Of a DNA stretch of 64,000 bases, positions 63,932-64,000 are shown piece after piece (position 1 is the stretch's first letter; every line of letters starts with the position of its first letter). Source of the stretch: JBBTCX01 sp038043045 (lineage in GTDB: Bacteria > Planctomycetota > Phycisphaerae > UBA1845); the NCBI GenBank assembly GCA_038043045.1, contig JBBTCX010000081.1:1-64000 (forward strand), given 5' to 3'. Below the pieces are notes generated by a model that did not search any database, was not told where the DNA came from, and saw nothing but the letters and a program-made list of their open reading frames with translations. The position numbers and the translations under genes were made by a program.

Positions 63932-64000
63932 TCATTGCCCCGTGAACGTAATTTGAAAGCCAAGAAAATCTCTCATGTCCACACGATTGTCACCATTGAA
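63932..64000 (-). CDS. 3' end of a dockerin-like protein gene (partial, runs off the window)
   Basis: The last 69 bases read on the minus strand as FNGDNRVDMRDFLGFQITFT followed by GQ and a stop at 63932-63934. That is the second half of a planctomycete dockerin-like calcium loop at the very C-terminus, as in the secreted proteins at 11436 and 21151. The gene lies 42 bases upstream of tpl on the same strand; the rest is outside the window. Confidence 0.7.
   Translation of the reverse strand, partial: FNGDNRVDMRDFLGFQITFTGQ

Noticed and set aside
78..64000. Search by eye for CRISPR arrays, rRNA genes and complete insertion sequences
   Set aside because: No regular repeat-spacer pattern, rRNA segment or transposase was seen; only the integrase remnant is mobile-element related.

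Overview
The window looks like a chromosomal segment of a Planctomycetota bacterium, probably from a Phycisphaerae-like lineage. The indications are seven secreted proteins with short dockerin-like calcium-loop modules (GDxDxDGDVDxxDF type), a sigma factor of the planctomycete ECF type translationally coupled to a kinase-TPR protein, a VWA / giant membrane protein / coiled-coil operon, and many start-stop overlaps (ATGA or GTGA). This placement is inferred from gene content, not from a marker-gene tree.

Region 1 (78-20973) is an electron-transfer island. Nine multihaem c-type cytochrome genes carry about 70 haem motifs in total. The left block (minus strand, 78-12293) holds a 12-haem and a 5-haem cytochrome flanking an outer-membrane beta-barrel candidate, two NHL beta-propeller lipoproteins, two chimeric cytochromes (reeler-like + dockerin + haem; NHL propeller + dockerin + haem) and a dockerin protein. 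The right block (plus strand, 12484-20973) holds periplasmic 5-, 11- and 4-haem cytochromes, then two inner-membrane quinol-side proteins: a NapC/NirT-type 10-haem protein and an 11-haem protein fused to a cytochrome b. These two resemble ImcH and CbcL, the inner-membrane gates of Geobacter extracellular respiration. Together with a barrel/cytochrome cassette they suggest an electron path from quinol pool to cell exterior.

Region 2 (21151-35879, minus strand) is a four-gene operon of exported proteins. Two are giants: a 2158-residue SpvB/FG-GAP/TcdB-mid/RHS protein, with the domain order of a TcB-TcC fusion of Tc toxins but with a Sec signal, and a 1915-residue putative lipoprotein with HAF repeats, a LamG fold, calcium repeats and a long helical C-terminal half in the place where a TcA-like partner would be expected. 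An ECF sigma factor and a Ser/Thr kinase (36084-39565) are divergent from it.

Region 3 (39568-45411) holds a tyrosine recombinase pseudogene with two in-frame stop codons next to tRNA-Leu(UAA), two unrecognised exported proteins and a CapD/WbpM-type nucleotide-sugar dehydratase.

Region 4 (45558-59116, plus strand) is a tight cell-envelope operon: VWA-domain membrane protein, DUF4175-like membrane protein, a glutamine-rich coiled-coil exported protein, a Cys-cluster protein, an NPCBM-like protein, then an HtrA-type protease followed by two HtrA-like proteins that have lost all three catalytic residues.

Region 5 (59289-64000, minus strand) holds tyrosine phenol-lyase (tpl), tryptophanase (tnaA) and a NapH/CcoG-like polyferredoxin with TPRs in one apparent operon. 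The last 69 bases are the 3' end of another dockerin-like gene.
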